A stretch of 64,000 bases of DNA, from NCBI GenBank assembly GCA_014529385.2, contig CM043953.1, positions 77,490,872 to 77,554,871 of the forward strand, written 5' to 3'. A program made the translations under genes and the position numbers. Positions 1 through 9,639 of this stretch are shown one piece after another. Positions within the stretch are counted from its first letter, which is position 1. The number at the start of each line of letters is the position of its first letter. A model generated the notes under the pieces. It worked only from the letters and a program-made list of their open reading frames with translations, was not told the DNA's origin and searched no databases. The DNA comes from Adiantum capillus-veneris (Eukaryota > Streptophyta > Polypodiopsida > Polypodiales > Pteridaceae).

Positions 1-1059
1 TCCTCCGGTTGCACACAACATGATCATCGGAATTCCCATCAGAATCCATTAGCATCAGTTAGGGGAATTTTCCAGTGCATTTAGCCTATTTTCCTATTTA
101 TTGGTTATTTTCACTTATTATTTTTAAGTGACTTTCCAACAAAAGTAGGTAGGGCAATTTTGCTAAGTTAATATATAAGCATACCCAAGTTAGCACTTTC
201 TGGCAGAAGAGGCAGCAGGAGCTTCCCGCTCAACAAGCAACTTCTCAGCAGTACCCCCCTCAGCATCAGATCCATCGCCACCATCTCCCCTCATATGGCG
301 TTTTTTCCTCTTGCAGTCTCATCGCCCACAACCTCCAATCTCTGGCGCTTGTGTTCCTCTGCAGATCAGCCCCCAACTGCTAGCGTTCTTGATATCCACA
401 GCAAGCGTTTTGGCAAGGAGAACAACAGCCCTAGCGTTACTGAATCTCAGCCCATGGCAGCGTTTTTGGCAGCAGATATTCAGCCCATTAAGATGCAGAT
501 CTTGACCTAGAGCCTCAGCGTTTTTACATCAATTCTCAGCAGGTACATCAACCATTAAAAACGCAGCCAAAGAGGTACAGTAACTCAGCGTTTTTCCCCT
601 TAGCATGACCCCCGAGCAAGACATTCATTTTCAGCCATAAAACAGCAGTACCACAGTCATTTTCAGCCCTAAAACAATCCAAGAAATTCAGCATAAGGAA
701 GATCACAGATTTCAGCCTCAGTCGCCGTCGCCATCACCGTCGTTGTCATCGGCATAGTCCAACTTGCATCAGTCCATTGCATTCGCATTGTACACATTTG
801 TGCAATCAAAGTAGAACACTCTCGCTGACGAGAGTGGGGCCTTCGGAGGAGGGTTTTACAACCTCTCGGGTGTCGTATCTCTTCTCTCTCCTTCTCTCAG
901 TCTCATTCACTTGCACGCACAATATCCACTCACTTTGTTCGTGATCACAGCACTCCATAAGACGGAAAGCTCTCTTTCCCTAAGAACTAAAAGGAACCTT
1001 GAGCAATAAACATCACTAATCTTGAGAAAATACAACAGTCATTCCCGCTGCACCTAACA
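1..1059 (+). repeat. 5' LTR of element 1 (family LTR1), left end cut by window
   Basis: Long terminal repeat. The same sequence recurs at 11743-14097 (after removing an insertion), and in reverse orientation at 32190-33770. Comparison with the 3' copy shows that about 156 bases lie left of the window. A TATA-like TATATAA is at 172-178 and an AATAAA signal at 1005-1010. The repeat ends in CCTAACA and is followed directly by a primer-site-like sequence. Between 290 and 600 it repeats the motif AGCGTTTT about seven times. LTRs normally carry the promoter and polyadenylation signals of the element. Confidence 0.93.
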
Positions 1060-1060
1060 T

Positions 1061-1077
1061 TGGTATTAGAGCTTTGG
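1061..1077 (+). other. Primer binding site of element 1
   Basis: TGGTATTAGAGCTTTGG begins one base after the 5' LTR. It differs by one base in the first twelve from TGGTATCAGAGC, the usual plant primer site complementary to the initiator methionine tRNA 3' end. It fixes the LTR boundary and the + orientation of the element. Confidence 0.85.
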
Positions 1078-1330
1078 AAGTGTTCTGCATTACTCAAGGA
1101 AAGAACCGCAAGAACCACAAGAATTTTTTTGCTTGTTGCGATCACACGAACCCAAGTTTACTTGGGCGTGGCGATTCCTAATCGTGTTTTGTTAAAGAGT
1201 GACAGGAATCCCAAGAAAGAAGGGCTTGTCCAGCCTCCCCTTGTGTCTCTTTTGAATCATTGAGAGCAGACCGTGCACTTAGCGGCCGGCCAATCGACGC
1301 GAGGTGGGAAAAAGCAACCTTGGTGTGAGC

Positions 1331-1536
1331 GCAAGGCCACCAAAGGGTGCGCCCGCAGAAAAGGGTAGAACTCGGATGAAGAGAAGATCCTTCTCCAATG
1401 CGATTTGCAAGCGAAAGAAAACCTCAAGAACGCGCAAGGCCGCCAAAGGGTGCGCCCGCAGAAAAGGGTAGAACTCGGATGAAGAGAAGATCCTTCTCCA
1501 ATGCGATTTGCAAGCGAAAGAAAACCTCAAGAACCC
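1331..1536 (+). repeat. 103-bp tandem duplication in the gag leader
   Basis: Two near-identical units start at 1331 and 1434 (GCAAGGCCACCAAAGGG and GCAAGGCCGCCAAAGGG). They are followed to about 1650 by a degenerate short repeat of the type CCTCAAGAACC. The stretch lies between the primer site and the first recognisable Gag sequence, so it is probably leader or a repeat-expanded Gag N-terminus. Confidence 0.85.
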
Positions 1537-1661
1537 CAAGAACCAAAGACCCTCAAGAACCTCAAGAACCAAAGATTCTCACGAATCAAGGACCCCAAGA
1601 ACCTCAAGACCCTCAAGAACCCAAGTTCCTCGCGAGCTTAAGACCCCAAGATCATACTGCA

Positions 1662-2447
1662 TGGTCGTCACCCAAAGCGGAATGGATACTTTGCATACAG
1701 GTGATGAGCATGAGAGAGGCGACGAAGACTCATTCCCACCCGGAGATGATTTCTTCAACCCTCCCCCTTCACCATCTACGCCAAACCCTATGGAGGCAGT
1801 GGTCAAGTAGATAATGGCCATGATGGATAGACAAGAAGCAAATCGCCTTGCTCTTGCCGCAAAACAAGAAGAAAATCGACTTGCTTTCGAACGCGAGTGC
1901 GATGAACGAGAAGCTCAAAGGGAGATTCGTCATCAAGAATTCATTTCCCACATCCTAGCTTCGAAGACCGAACCACCCAAAGATCGTGGAAGTTCGTCAA
2001 GTGGCGCAAGCCACGACGCGGATTCCAAACATCCAGTTACAGAAAAGTTGACTTTCAGTAAGTATGACGGTAGATGGATGCTACTGTTATTCATTCTTGG
2101 TTGCATCAATTTAATGCTTATTTTGCGACAACTAAGAAGACAAGAAATAGCAAAGTTTTGACGGCAGGTATGTACCTTGCCGGTGATGCCATTAATTGGT
2201 ACCACGCAACGGTTGTAACACATTACATCCCTTACATGGACCTATGGCTAGCCCATGGCAAGAGGCACAGCTAGCCGCGCACCTTGAGGCAGCCAACGAT
2301 TTTACGCCCCTCTCTTTTAGTTGGGCTGATTTCCAAGACAAGCTCAAGGTGCGGTTTATGCCACCTCAGTACCTCGCACGATTGAAGGACGATTGGCGCG
2401 CTCGCCGCTCTCAAGCAAAATGGTATGCCGGTTATGTCTTTTTCTAA
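1662..2447 (+). pseudogene. Gag N-terminal and capsid region of LTR element 1 (broken)
   Basis: Ty3-type Gag that would form the retrotransposon capsid. One frame runs from an ATG at 1662, has an in-frame TAG at 1808-1810 and continues from 1814 to about 2060. A charged helical stretch rich in Q, E and R is followed by the capsid-like signature. The capsid part then changes frame twice: SWLHQFNAYF and AGDAINWY are read at 2074-2274, and FSWADFQDKLKVRF and MPPQYLARL at 2196-2447. The homologous block in element 2 (14160-14758) shows the same order. The stop and frameshifts make this copy non-functional as it stands. Family assignment rests on the gag motifs and on the linked protease and zinc knuckle. 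Confidence 0.8.
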
Positions 2448-2478
2448 TCGTGTTTTGTAGCTAGGTACCCAGCTACGC

Positions 2479-3612
2479 ATGTCGGATGATGAGCGCAAAG
2501 AGGCTTTTCTCTTTGGATTGGACGAGTATATCAAGTACGATGTCGAGGTATTCGATCCCATCGATCTCAACAAAGCGGTAGCGATTGCTCTCGCACAGGA
2601 GATGAAGCACAACAAGGGAAAGCCTAAGGAGAACAAGACTTCCACAAGTACCTCGCAGACTTCTCAGAACCCGCAGAGTGGTAAGAACGGTAAGAATGGT
2701 AAGAATGATAACTCTTCTAACCAATCTTCCAACAGTATCTCATCAAAGAATTCTTCCAACAAGGGAAAGCCTAAGGAGAACAAGACTTCCACAAGTACCT
2801 CGCAGACTTCTCAGAACCCGCAGAATGGTAAGAACGGTAAGAATGATAACTCTTCTAACCAATCTTCCAACAATATCTCATCAAAGAATTCTTCCAATGA
2901 ATCTAAGGGTAAGGCTAACACAACTACTAAACCTAAGCTTACTCCAGATGAAAAGGTAGCACAAGGAATTATAGGAGGTTACATCACTTCGGAAGAACAA
3001 AGCACTTATTCTAAGGAAGGTCGTTGTTTTCATTGTCACATTAAGGGTCACATAAAACGAACATGTCCTAAGCTTGAATCGAATGAATCTAAAGAACCCA
3101 CAGTACCCACTACATCTGTCAAGGCAATGAACGATACCACAGGTGTGCCCAAAGTTTCTCAGGACCCTCCCATTGATGATTCTCTCATTAAATGTTATGG
3201 TCGTACGTCGGGGCACCGTTTTGTCATATTGTTTGACCCAGGTAGTATGCATGATGTGATCAGCCCCTCTCTTGTTGAGAGAGCCCGCCTCGAAGTTAGT
3301 CCGAGATCTCCTATCGAGGTCTCTGGCTTTCGTCCTGGTATGGACGCTCTCATCACGAAGGAGTGCCTTGATGTGTTGTTTGCAATTCAACAGACTGTCT
3401 TCACTAGAAGATTTGTTGTTTCTCCTCTCTCAGGATGTGATATGATTTTAGGCATGAAATGGTTTCGTGAAATAAACCCTCTCGTTGATTGGGAGGCTAA
3501 CACTTTAACTCTCAATGCCAAAAGTGATTCTCCTACTGTCTTTCAGGGAGTGGATACTTCACCTTCTCCATCTCTCATTGCTAATATGCAGGACAAGATT
3601 GAAAGGATTTGA
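2479..3612 (+). CDS. Gag C-terminus, zinc knuckle and aspartic protease of LTR element 1
   Basis: Open frame of 377 codons. In order it has the end of the capsid region (FLFGLDEYIKYDVEVF), a low-complexity linker rich in S, N and K, a CCHC zinc knuckle (CFHCHIKGHIKRTC) and a retropepsin-like domain. The protease active-site triplet reads FDPGS where element 2 has FDSGS, so the catalytic Asp-Ser-Gly is mutated to Asp-Pro-Gly. The domain ends with the typical ILGMKWFREINPLVDW segment. The linker holds an in-frame tandem duplication (units from 2611 and 2758). The frame stops at 3612 with no reverse transcriptase, RNase H or integrase after it. The ATG chosen is simply the first in this frame; the protein probably continued from the upstream Gag. 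Confidence 0.85.
   Translation: MSDDERKEAFLFGLDEYIKYDVEVFDPIDLNKAVAIALAQEMKHNKGKPKENKTSTSTSQTSQNPQSGKNGKNGKNDNSSNQSSNSISSKNSSNKGKPKENKTSTSTSQTSQNPQNGKNGKNDNSSNQSSNNISSKNSSNESKGKANTTTKPKLTPDEKVAQGIIGGYITSEEQSTYSKEGRCFHCHIKGHIKRTCPKLESNESKEPTVPTTSVKAMNDTTGVPKVSQDPPIDDSLIKCYGRTSGHRFVILFDPGSMHDVISPSLVERARLEVSPRSPIEVSGFRPGMDALITKECLDVLFAIQQTVFTRRFVVSPLSGCDMILGMKWFREINPLVDWEANTLTLNAKSDSPTVFQGVDTSPSPSLIANMQDKIERI
2611..2895 (+). repeat. In-frame tandem duplication in the Gag linker
   Basis: Two units of 147 and about 138 bases begin with AACAAGGGAAAGCCTAAGG at 2611 and 2758. The length difference is mainly loss of one GGTAAGAAT nonamer. Both lengths are multiples of three, so the frame is kept. Confidence 0.9.
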
Positions 3613-3663
3613 GATAAGGAGACTCTCTCAGTCTTTTTTTCTCGACAGCATGACACACAAGAA

Positions 3664-4104
3664 TTGCATGATTATGAGAAGCATGATGATTTGATGGATA
3701 ATGATTTACATGATGATTTGGATGAAAAAGACAAGCATGATGAATTGCATGAAGATGATGTGATTGTTCACAAGGATGATGTGTTAGTGGATGCTTTTCC
3801 TAGCGAAGCTAACCTCGTTGTACATTCGATCAATCACGAAGATCTGATCTTGGCTTTCGAGTCGAGGTCCAAAGAACCCCCACAGGACGATTCGATCATT
3901 CAGAAAGAACCCCCTCAAGAAGAACCGATCTTGGCTCTCAAGCCTTGGTCCAAACAGCCCTCACAGGAAGTATTGTGTGTTCGCATGATTGATAGGCACG
4001 CATTGTTCGAGTGTTTCATTCGTGAAGGTTTCTTGTATTTTAGTCAACATCGTTATGTGATCCCTTTTCCTAGGCATGACATATTGTATGTTGAGCACGT
4101 TTCT
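3664..4104 (+). CDS. Asp/His-rich tail ORF of LTR element 1, upstream half
   Basis: Open frame of unknown function after the protease. It starts with a low-complexity stretch rich in H, D, L and E. A region shared with element 2 follows: compare SQEVLCVRMIDRHALFE here with TQEVLCVR at 16110-16135. The frame is cut at codon VEHVS by the LINE-A insertion and resumes in the same frame at about 10957. It occupies the position where Pol would normally lie, but I see no reverse transcriptase, RNase H or integrase motif. It may be a degenerate remnant or a genuine accessory ORF; conservation in two elements favours a family feature. Confidence 0.6.
4090..4104 (+). repeat. Target-site duplication, left, of LINE-A copy 1
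   Basis: GTTGAGCACGTTTCT at 4090-4104 recurs exactly at 10959-10973. The two copies bracket the LINE. The LINE poly-A tail, read as T on this strand, starts right after the left copy, as expected for target-primed reverse transcription of a minus-strand insertion. Confidence 0.93.
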
Positions 4105-4243
4105 TTTTTTTTTCCGAGAAAAAGATCCTTCTATTAGTTAATGAAAACTGCCCATAGGGCTACAACCACCTCTGCAAGAGAGGGCTACAACAAGCATGAT
4201 GGGGAGACTCTCCCAATGAAAAAACAGCATATATACAATGGGG

Positions 4244-5062
4244 CTAAATCAAGAGATGGGAGGAGGGAAAAGCCACACAAGTGGACAGTAGTGCCATCTG
4301 AGCACCCCCTGGACTATGGTGTAGAAAGGCCCAGGGCGCCAGAGTTGAAGGAAAGCCTCGCGGCGCTCCCGCATGCGGTCGGAGCTGTCCTCTGAGAGTA
4401 TGGATCAGCTCTAGCCAAAAGTCACGAACAGTCTCTGCTGGTGGCACAGGGCGAGCCTCAAAGATGCGGAAACAATGGGCCCGCCAAATGAACCAAAGTG
4501 TCAGGCCACTGATGAGCTCCCAACACTCCTCTCTCTCACTGCACCACTCCAGTGGAGTAAGCTTTGTAGCAGGCTGAAGTGTAGGTCGCCCCCCCTGTAT
4601 CACTATCATCCTGCTGGTGGAAGATAGCTCAAACTGAAGTGCCGGGCCCGTGAGGGTGGACCAAGCCGCTGCCCCCCAAGTGTACTGTCGAGCCGTGGAG
4701 AGAGCAGGCATCAGCCGAAGAACTCGTAGCCACACCTGCTGGGCCGAGGGACAGTCCCAAAGACAGTGACGCTGACTCTCCACCAAATGGTCACAAGCTG
4801 CACATGTGGCCGAGAGACCACTATGCACAAGCCAGCTCCCTACTGCTGTGGCTCTATGTACGACCAGCCACTGAAACAAGGTGACTCGCCTCGGCTGTTT
4901 GGAGTCCCACAGCCTCTGCCAAAAAGCTGCCAAGAACTCGACTGTGAGGCCCTCCTCCTGCCAATGGCGTGCTGCAGCGGGGTGGGCCTCTCTCTGTGCT
5001 GCAAGTATATGAAGGGGACTCCTGGGTGGTCTGCAGAAGAGAAGGGGTCCCTCCATAGCCAC
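4244..5062 (-). pseudogene. LINE-A copy 1 ORF2 C-terminus (zf-RVT-like)
   Basis: The frame overlaps the end of the reverse transcriptase frame by about 220 bases, so ORF2 was continuous before an indel between about 4990 and 5060. It has the plant LINE C-terminal pattern: a WDSKQPRRVTLFQWLV-type segment, then CAACDHLVESQRHCLWDC, a Cys/His cluster of the zinc-finger region found after plant LINE reverse transcriptases. A tail rich in tryptophan and arginine runs to the stop. The domain is thought to help RNA or target binding. No ATG is needed, as this is part of a polyprotein. Confidence 0.75.
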
Positions 5063-7296
5063 TCAGCAGGATCCCACTGTACTCGTGCCAGTGGACAGCA
5101 CTCCCAAGCCCATAGCCTCCAGTGTCCTGTCTCAAGAGCTGCTGGGTCAGGGTCTAAGACGCAAGTCTCCCCCCAGATGCCCACAACTCGGATCCTCTGG
5201 ACTGCTACCTGCGGGGCCTCTACTGCAACTCGCTGTAAGCGTCCCCCACCCTGAAGCTCGAAGAACAGGGCTGGGACAGTCTCTGAGCAAGCCCTGACTG
5301 AAATGAGAACCTCCAGTCGTGTGAAGGCTCCCATCCACCGGGGTGCTACGGGCTCGAGAGGCGTGAGCCACTTAGCTGGAACTGACTCTGAGATGTCCTG
5401 ACACATGCTCTGCACCCCTCTCATGCCCTGTAGCTGGACAGCCTGCACCTCCTCCGACAAACCTGTGAACTCTAGCCAGTCACCTAGAGAGCGCGCTGGA
5501 CCAGCTGCCATGGGACCCCAAGAAACATGAGGCCGACTCCCAACCAAGTGGCCTCTCTGAGTGCTAACCATGGGGTTCCAGACGAGGGGCTGCCGTAGGC
5601 GCTCCTCCGTGCACGTCGGCTGTCTCTGCTCTAGGCCACGCCGTAAGAGCTCCCAAGATCGAAGCAAACTCACAGCAAATCGGTCCTCCAGTCTCCTGCT
5701 CAAACCAACTCGGCGCAGCTCTGTAAAGATCCATCTGGTCGAAGGTTGCCAAGGGCCTCTTGACTGAGGCACCCTGGCATGAAGCCTCTGCAGCAAGAAC
5801 TCCTTCCAGGGCTCCTCGCCTGGAAGAAGTCCTCTGACTACGAACTTCCCAAGAAGGGCTCTGCTCTGCTGTGCTGGATCAATGATCCCAAGCCCTCCCT
5901 GAGAACAAGGAAGTGTGATGACCGACCAAGCCACCTTGGCTCGGGCAATCTGAGTGTCGCGACCTGACCAAAGGAAGTTCCTGATTAGCCTCTCTACCTG
6001 GCTGATACAAGAACTCGAGAAGATCCAGCAAGAAGTGATGTACCACATAGTCGCCAACAACACCTGGCTGGCAACTACTACTCTACCAGCCAGCGAAAGT
6101 CGTGCTGAGCTCCAATGTAACAGCTTTCTCCTGATGGACAGGAGAAGAGGAGCAATCTGCTGCTCGGGGGACAAGTCCAAACCAACCTGACAACCCAAGT
6201 ATCGAACTGCAGTCCCTGGAGGAATCCACCTAAAACCCTCTCCTGGCATCCAATCTTGCACAGGAGCACTGCCAACCGAGAAAGCCACTGTCTTTCTCCA
6301 GTTGATCAGTGCGCCCGATGCACAGCAGAAGGTCTCCAAAGCCTGCTCACATCTGTGTAAATTGGCCTCCTGGCCCTCTAAGTACAAGGCCGAGTCGTCA
6401 GCAAACTCAGCGTCCAGAAGCTCATCTCCCCGTATAGGGAGTGCTAAGCCCCTCAGACCAACCTGCTGTGACACCAAAAATCTGCTCATCGCCTCCGCAT
6501 AGAACAGAAAGAGAAAGGGGGCAAGAGGACGACCCTGTTTGACCGATCGTGTGAGCATGAAGCGCTCACCTCTACCGCCTGCCAAAAGCACCTGACTGTG
6601 AGCTTGTCTGTACAAAGCTGACATCCCTCTGGTCCAAGCATCTGAGAAGCCCATCCTGCGTAGCGTGCCCTCTAGAAAGTCCCAGTCAACTCTGTCGTAT
6701 GCCTTCTCAAAATCGAGAAGAAGAGTCACAAGGTCCTCCCCACGGAGTTGTGCCAGGGCAGAAGCCTCCCAGAAGGTGAAGATGTTGTCAAGGATACTGC
6801 TTTCCTTGACAAAACCTGTCTGAGTCCCATGTATAAGGCTCTCCAAAAGTGGCTGAATCCTCAAACTCAGAGCCTTGGCAAGAATTTTGTAGGCTGAGTT
6901 TAGGATGGTGATGGGGTGCCACTGTCGAATCTCATCCAAGGAGCCACCCTCCTTTGGAATGAGGTAAATCAGGCCCTCACTCATGCTATCCGGCATCACT
7001 CCTGTGAGCAGAATGTACTGAAATGCACTACACAGATCTGGGCCAAGCAGGTCCCAGTACTCCAAGAAGAAACTAGGAGTCAGCCCATCCTCACCTCGAC
7101 AGCTACCACGAGGGAGGGCCCTTAGAGCCGTGTGTAGCTCCTCAAGGTGAAGAGGTATCTCTAGCCTCTGGCGCATCTCCTCAGTCACAAGATAAGGCAT
7201 CTGTGCCCAAACCTGCTCCCTGCATGCATCCTGTCTCTCTGACTGGGGCTCAGCCGACAGTAACTCACGGTAAAAGTCAGTAGCAACTGCACGCAT
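4840..7296 (-). CDS. LINE-A copy 1 ORF2, reverse transcriptase domain
   Basis: Open frame of 818 codons encoding the polymerase that copies LINE RNA at a nicked target. Seen in order: the YLIPKEGG and WHPITILNSAYKILAKAL fingers motifs, TGFVKESSILDNI, the LLLDFEKAYDRVDW catalytic segment, KQGRPLAPFLF (the usual Cys in QGCPL is Arg here), and the FADD catalytic box at about residue 298 (6394-6405). Thumb and connection sequence follow. The frame starts at an internal Met just after a 35-bp tandem duplication (units at 7289 and 7324) that breaks continuity with the endonuclease, so the ATG is not the natural start. Copy 2 lacks this duplication. Confidence 0.92.
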   Translation of the reverse strand: MRAVATDFYRELLSAEPQSERQDACREQVWAQMPYLVTEEMRQRLEIPLHLEELHTALRALPRGSCRGEDGLTPSFFLEYWDLLGPDLCSAFQYILLTGVMPDSMSEGLIYLIPKEGGSLDEIRQWHPITILNSAYKILAKALSLRIQPLLESLIHGTQTGFVKESSILDNIFTFWEASALAQLRGEDLVTLLLDFEKAYDRVDWDFLEGTLRRMGFSDAWTRGMSALYRQAHSQVLLAGGRGERFMLTRSVKQGRPLAPFLFLFYAEAMSRFLVSQQVGLRGLALPIRGDELLDAEFADDSALYLEGQEANLHRCEQALETFCCASGALINWRKTVAFSVGSAPVQDWMPGEGFRWIPPGTAVRYLGCQVGLDLSPEQQIAPLLLSIRRKLLHWSSARLSLAGRVVVASQVLLATMWYITSCWIFSSSCISQVERLIRNFLWSGRDTQIARAKVAWSVITLPCSQGGLGIIDPAQQSRALLGKFVVRGLLPGEEPWKEFLLQRLHARVPQSRGPWQPSTRWIFTELRRVGLSRRLEDRFAVSLLRSWELLRRGLEQRQPTCTEERLRQPLVWNPMVSTQRGHLVGSRPHVSWGPMAAGPARSLGDWLEFTGLSEEVQAVQLQGMRGVQSMCQDISESVPAKWLTPLEPVAPRWMGAFTRLEVLISVRACSETVPALFFELQGGGRLQRVAVEAPQVAVQRIRVVGIWGETCVLDPDPAALETGHWRLWAWECCPLARVQWDPAEWLWRDPFSSADHPGVPFIYLQHRERPTPLQHAIGRRRASQSSSWQLFGRGCGTPNSRGESPCFSGWSYIEPQQ

Positions 7297-7412
7297 ATCC
7301 TCGGGCTCACAAACAACTGACCCGCACGCATATCCTCGGGCTCACAAACAACTGACCCATCTGGTCTCCTCAACTGATTGACCTTGGCATGCGAGTGCCG
7401 AGGTCCCACTGT

Positions 7413-8569
7413 CTAAAAAAAAACACCTGTCACTCTGTCACCCACCTGAGTCCACTGAGATGCCTGTCGGTGAAAGGCAAACTCATGGCGCCTCTCCTCT
7501 GTGCAAGCAAGCTCCTGTCGAGCCTGCTGTAACTGCTCCTCCAACCATGGACTGTCTGGATGCTGCTCCTGCATCCTCTGTAGTGAAGCAATGCCTTGTC
7601 TGAGACGCTGCTGCTCCTCTCTCGCTGCAGCCCGTCGAGCCAAAGACTCCTGTAGAAAAAAGTGGCTAAGCTGAGCTAGGCCTAAGGCCACTCTGTCTGC
7701 AAGTAGAGCCTGGCTGTCCATGCCCTCTGTCCAGAGAGCCTCTACCCTCTCTCTGAGTGCTGAGTCCAACAAGACCCGCTCTGGGATGCGAAGCATCGTG
7801 CTCCCACTCCTCTGCCTGTCTGCCACTGTGAGGATCACTGGTGCATGGTCCGAGAAGGATGTCCCTGCCAGGATGCCCACTGAGCCCCCCAAGTCACTGA
7901 AGTGGTCACTAGTGTAGAAGCGATCTATCCGCGATAGATTCACTCCTCCCACTCTGCGGTCCGATCTAGAGAAGGCAAGACTCTCTGGAGGCCTCACAAA
8001 GCCAGAATGCTGCCATGTATCCGAGACCCTCAAAGTCATACACAACCTCTCCCAAGCTGCTAACTCGAGTCCATGCACAGTAGCATGGCTGCCTCCGATC
8101 CTGTCAGAAGGGTCCTCCAACATGTTGAAGTCCCCTCCTACACACCAATGGTCAACCTGTGGCAAAGACTCGACAATCTGTGACCAAAACTCTGCACGAG
8201 CACTCGCCACATTGGGCGCATAGATGTTCAGGAAGCCCACAAGGCCACCCTGAAGCTGCATAGTAATCCACTGAGCCCTGCCTGGCACAATTATCCCTCT
8301 GCCCACTGCAATGAGTCCGCAATAGTCATACATACCCCACCCTGGATGCCTCCAGGTCCAAAAGCAGTTGACCAAAAGGTATCATACCGTCCACGCAAAA
8401 TCTGACCACATCGCCGAATGCGGCTCTCAAACAAATGGTGCTCCTGAAGCATAAGGAGATCAATCTCTCCTCCCACAAGGCAACGCTGAAGCTCCTGACG
8501 CAATCGGCCCCACTGTCGTTGAAACTGGGGCCCACCTAGTCCCTGCACGTTCCACGAGACGATCCTCAT
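7413..8569 (-). pseudogene. LINE-A copy 1 ORF2, APE-like endonuclease domain
   Basis: N-terminus of ORF2; this enzyme nicks target DNA to prime reverse transcription. ORF2 starts at 8569 with MRIVSWNVQGLGG, a classic exonuclease-endonuclease-phosphatase start. LLMLQEHHL carries the metal-binding Glu. The frame changes near 8350 and continues with IYAPN, GGDFNMLEDPSDR, LSRIDRFY and SFSDHAPVIL (the catalytic SDH). A charged helical linker rich in Q, E and R leads toward the reverse transcriptase. A stop interrupts at about 7411, beside a homopolymer of nine A (T on the coding strand). The start codon overlaps the ORF1 stop as ATGA. Confidence 0.88.
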
Positions 8570-9573
8570 GGGGAGCGAGAGAGAACAGATGTTGCCGCAG
8601 CAGCAAGACGGGCTATCTTCGAGGCTGGCTTGGATGGGGAGTAATCCGCATCCGAGCGTCCTCTAGATAGGCGAGACTGCAGTGAGTGCCTGGCCCAAGC
8701 CCAAGCAGAGCGAGCCGTGCGTAAAGCAACCTCCTCTGTCCAAGAGTCCTCATGAATGTATACATAGCAAGGCAAACACTGCGTATCAGCAAAAAAGTAC
8801 ACCACAATGTGCCTACATCCTGCTGAGTCTGGGGGTGTCACCGCAAACTTGGCCAGTGGCCACAAAGTCTGCAGCAAATTTGTAACTCCAAGTTCTCCCA
8901 TGTGGTGAGAGAACTCGAGAACCTGTGTATGCAACCATCCCACCACTGAGTCTAGGGACCACTCTCTCTCGGTCCTCCCACAGAGGGGGAAGGAGAAACC
9001 AACTGCCGAGTCCAAGGCCTCTGTTCCCCTAGCGGCGAGGAACAAAGCGTGGACCCTGAAGCAGGCTGCCTCGTGGTCTGCTGCGGAATCGCCGAGGAAG
9101 CGAGTGAACCCGTAGTCGAAGAAATCCCAGCGGCGTCGGAGGTCAATGCTCGTCAGACCACGAGGGATAGCTGCAAGGGAAGATGTCTTAATCTGCAGAG
9201 GGGGCCGCAAGAAGGGCTGACCCTCTCTCGCTAGGCGACTCGTGGCAAAGGCGCTGCCAAGAGATCTCCTAGCCGCCGGCGAGGGACCAGTCTCCTGAGT
9301 CGACTGTGGTACTGGAGCAGGAGGAGGGGGAGAAGGAACTGGGGGGGGGGGCGGAGGAGAAGAGAAGCGGGGTGGGGCGACAGAGATAGGAGGGCGAGGA
9401 GGGGAGTAGGCGAGAGCAGAGGGCGGGGGAGGGGATGTGGAGGAGGAGGGGAAATCTGAAGGTGGAGGGGCTGGCGAGGGTGAAGCTGAGGTGGAGGCTG
9501 GCGTAGGGGGCTCCTCCTGCTCAAGAGGACCAAAGCGGTTCCCCGTGGGAACCCACTGCTGCTGAGTAGACAC
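8566..9573 (-). CDS. LINE-A copy 1 ORF1, C-terminal half
   Basis: Open frame of 335 codons beginning with a Pro/Ser/Ala-rich stretch of about 120 residues. A globular region follows, including RRWDFFDYGFTRFLG, CFRVHALFLAARG, FPLCGRTEREWSLD and TNLLQTLWPLAKFAVTP. LINE-A copy 2 (21240-22170) carries clear homologues of every block, so it is a real domain of this LINE family. I do not recognise the fold; the position says nucleic-acid-binding ORF1. The stop shares bases with the ORF2 start (TGA within ATGA at 8566-8569), suggesting termination-reinitiation. It was probably fused to the upstream ORF1 half before frame damage near 9600. Confidence 0.75.
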   Translation of the reverse strand: MSTQQQWVPTGNRFGPLEQEEPPTPASTSASPSPAPPPSDFPSSSTSPPPPSALAYSPPRPPISVAPPRFSSPPPPPPVPSPPPPAPVPQSTQETGPSPAARRSLGSAFATSRLAREGQPFLRPPLQIKTSSLAAIPRGLTSIDLRRRWDFFDYGFTRFLGDSAADHEAACFRVHALFLAARGTEALDSAVGFSFPLCGRTEREWSLDSVVGWLHTQVLEFSHHMGELGVTNLLQTLWPLAKFAVTPPDSAGCRHIVVYFFADTQCLPCYVYIHEDSWTEEVALRTARSAWAWARHSLQSRLSRGRSDADYSPSKPASKIARLAAAATSVLSRSP

Positions 9574-9639
9574 GTGAGGGCCACTCTGAGTGCCAGGCTG
9601 TCGCTGTGGCTCCTGGCGTCGATGGCCACGGGCCTGCTG

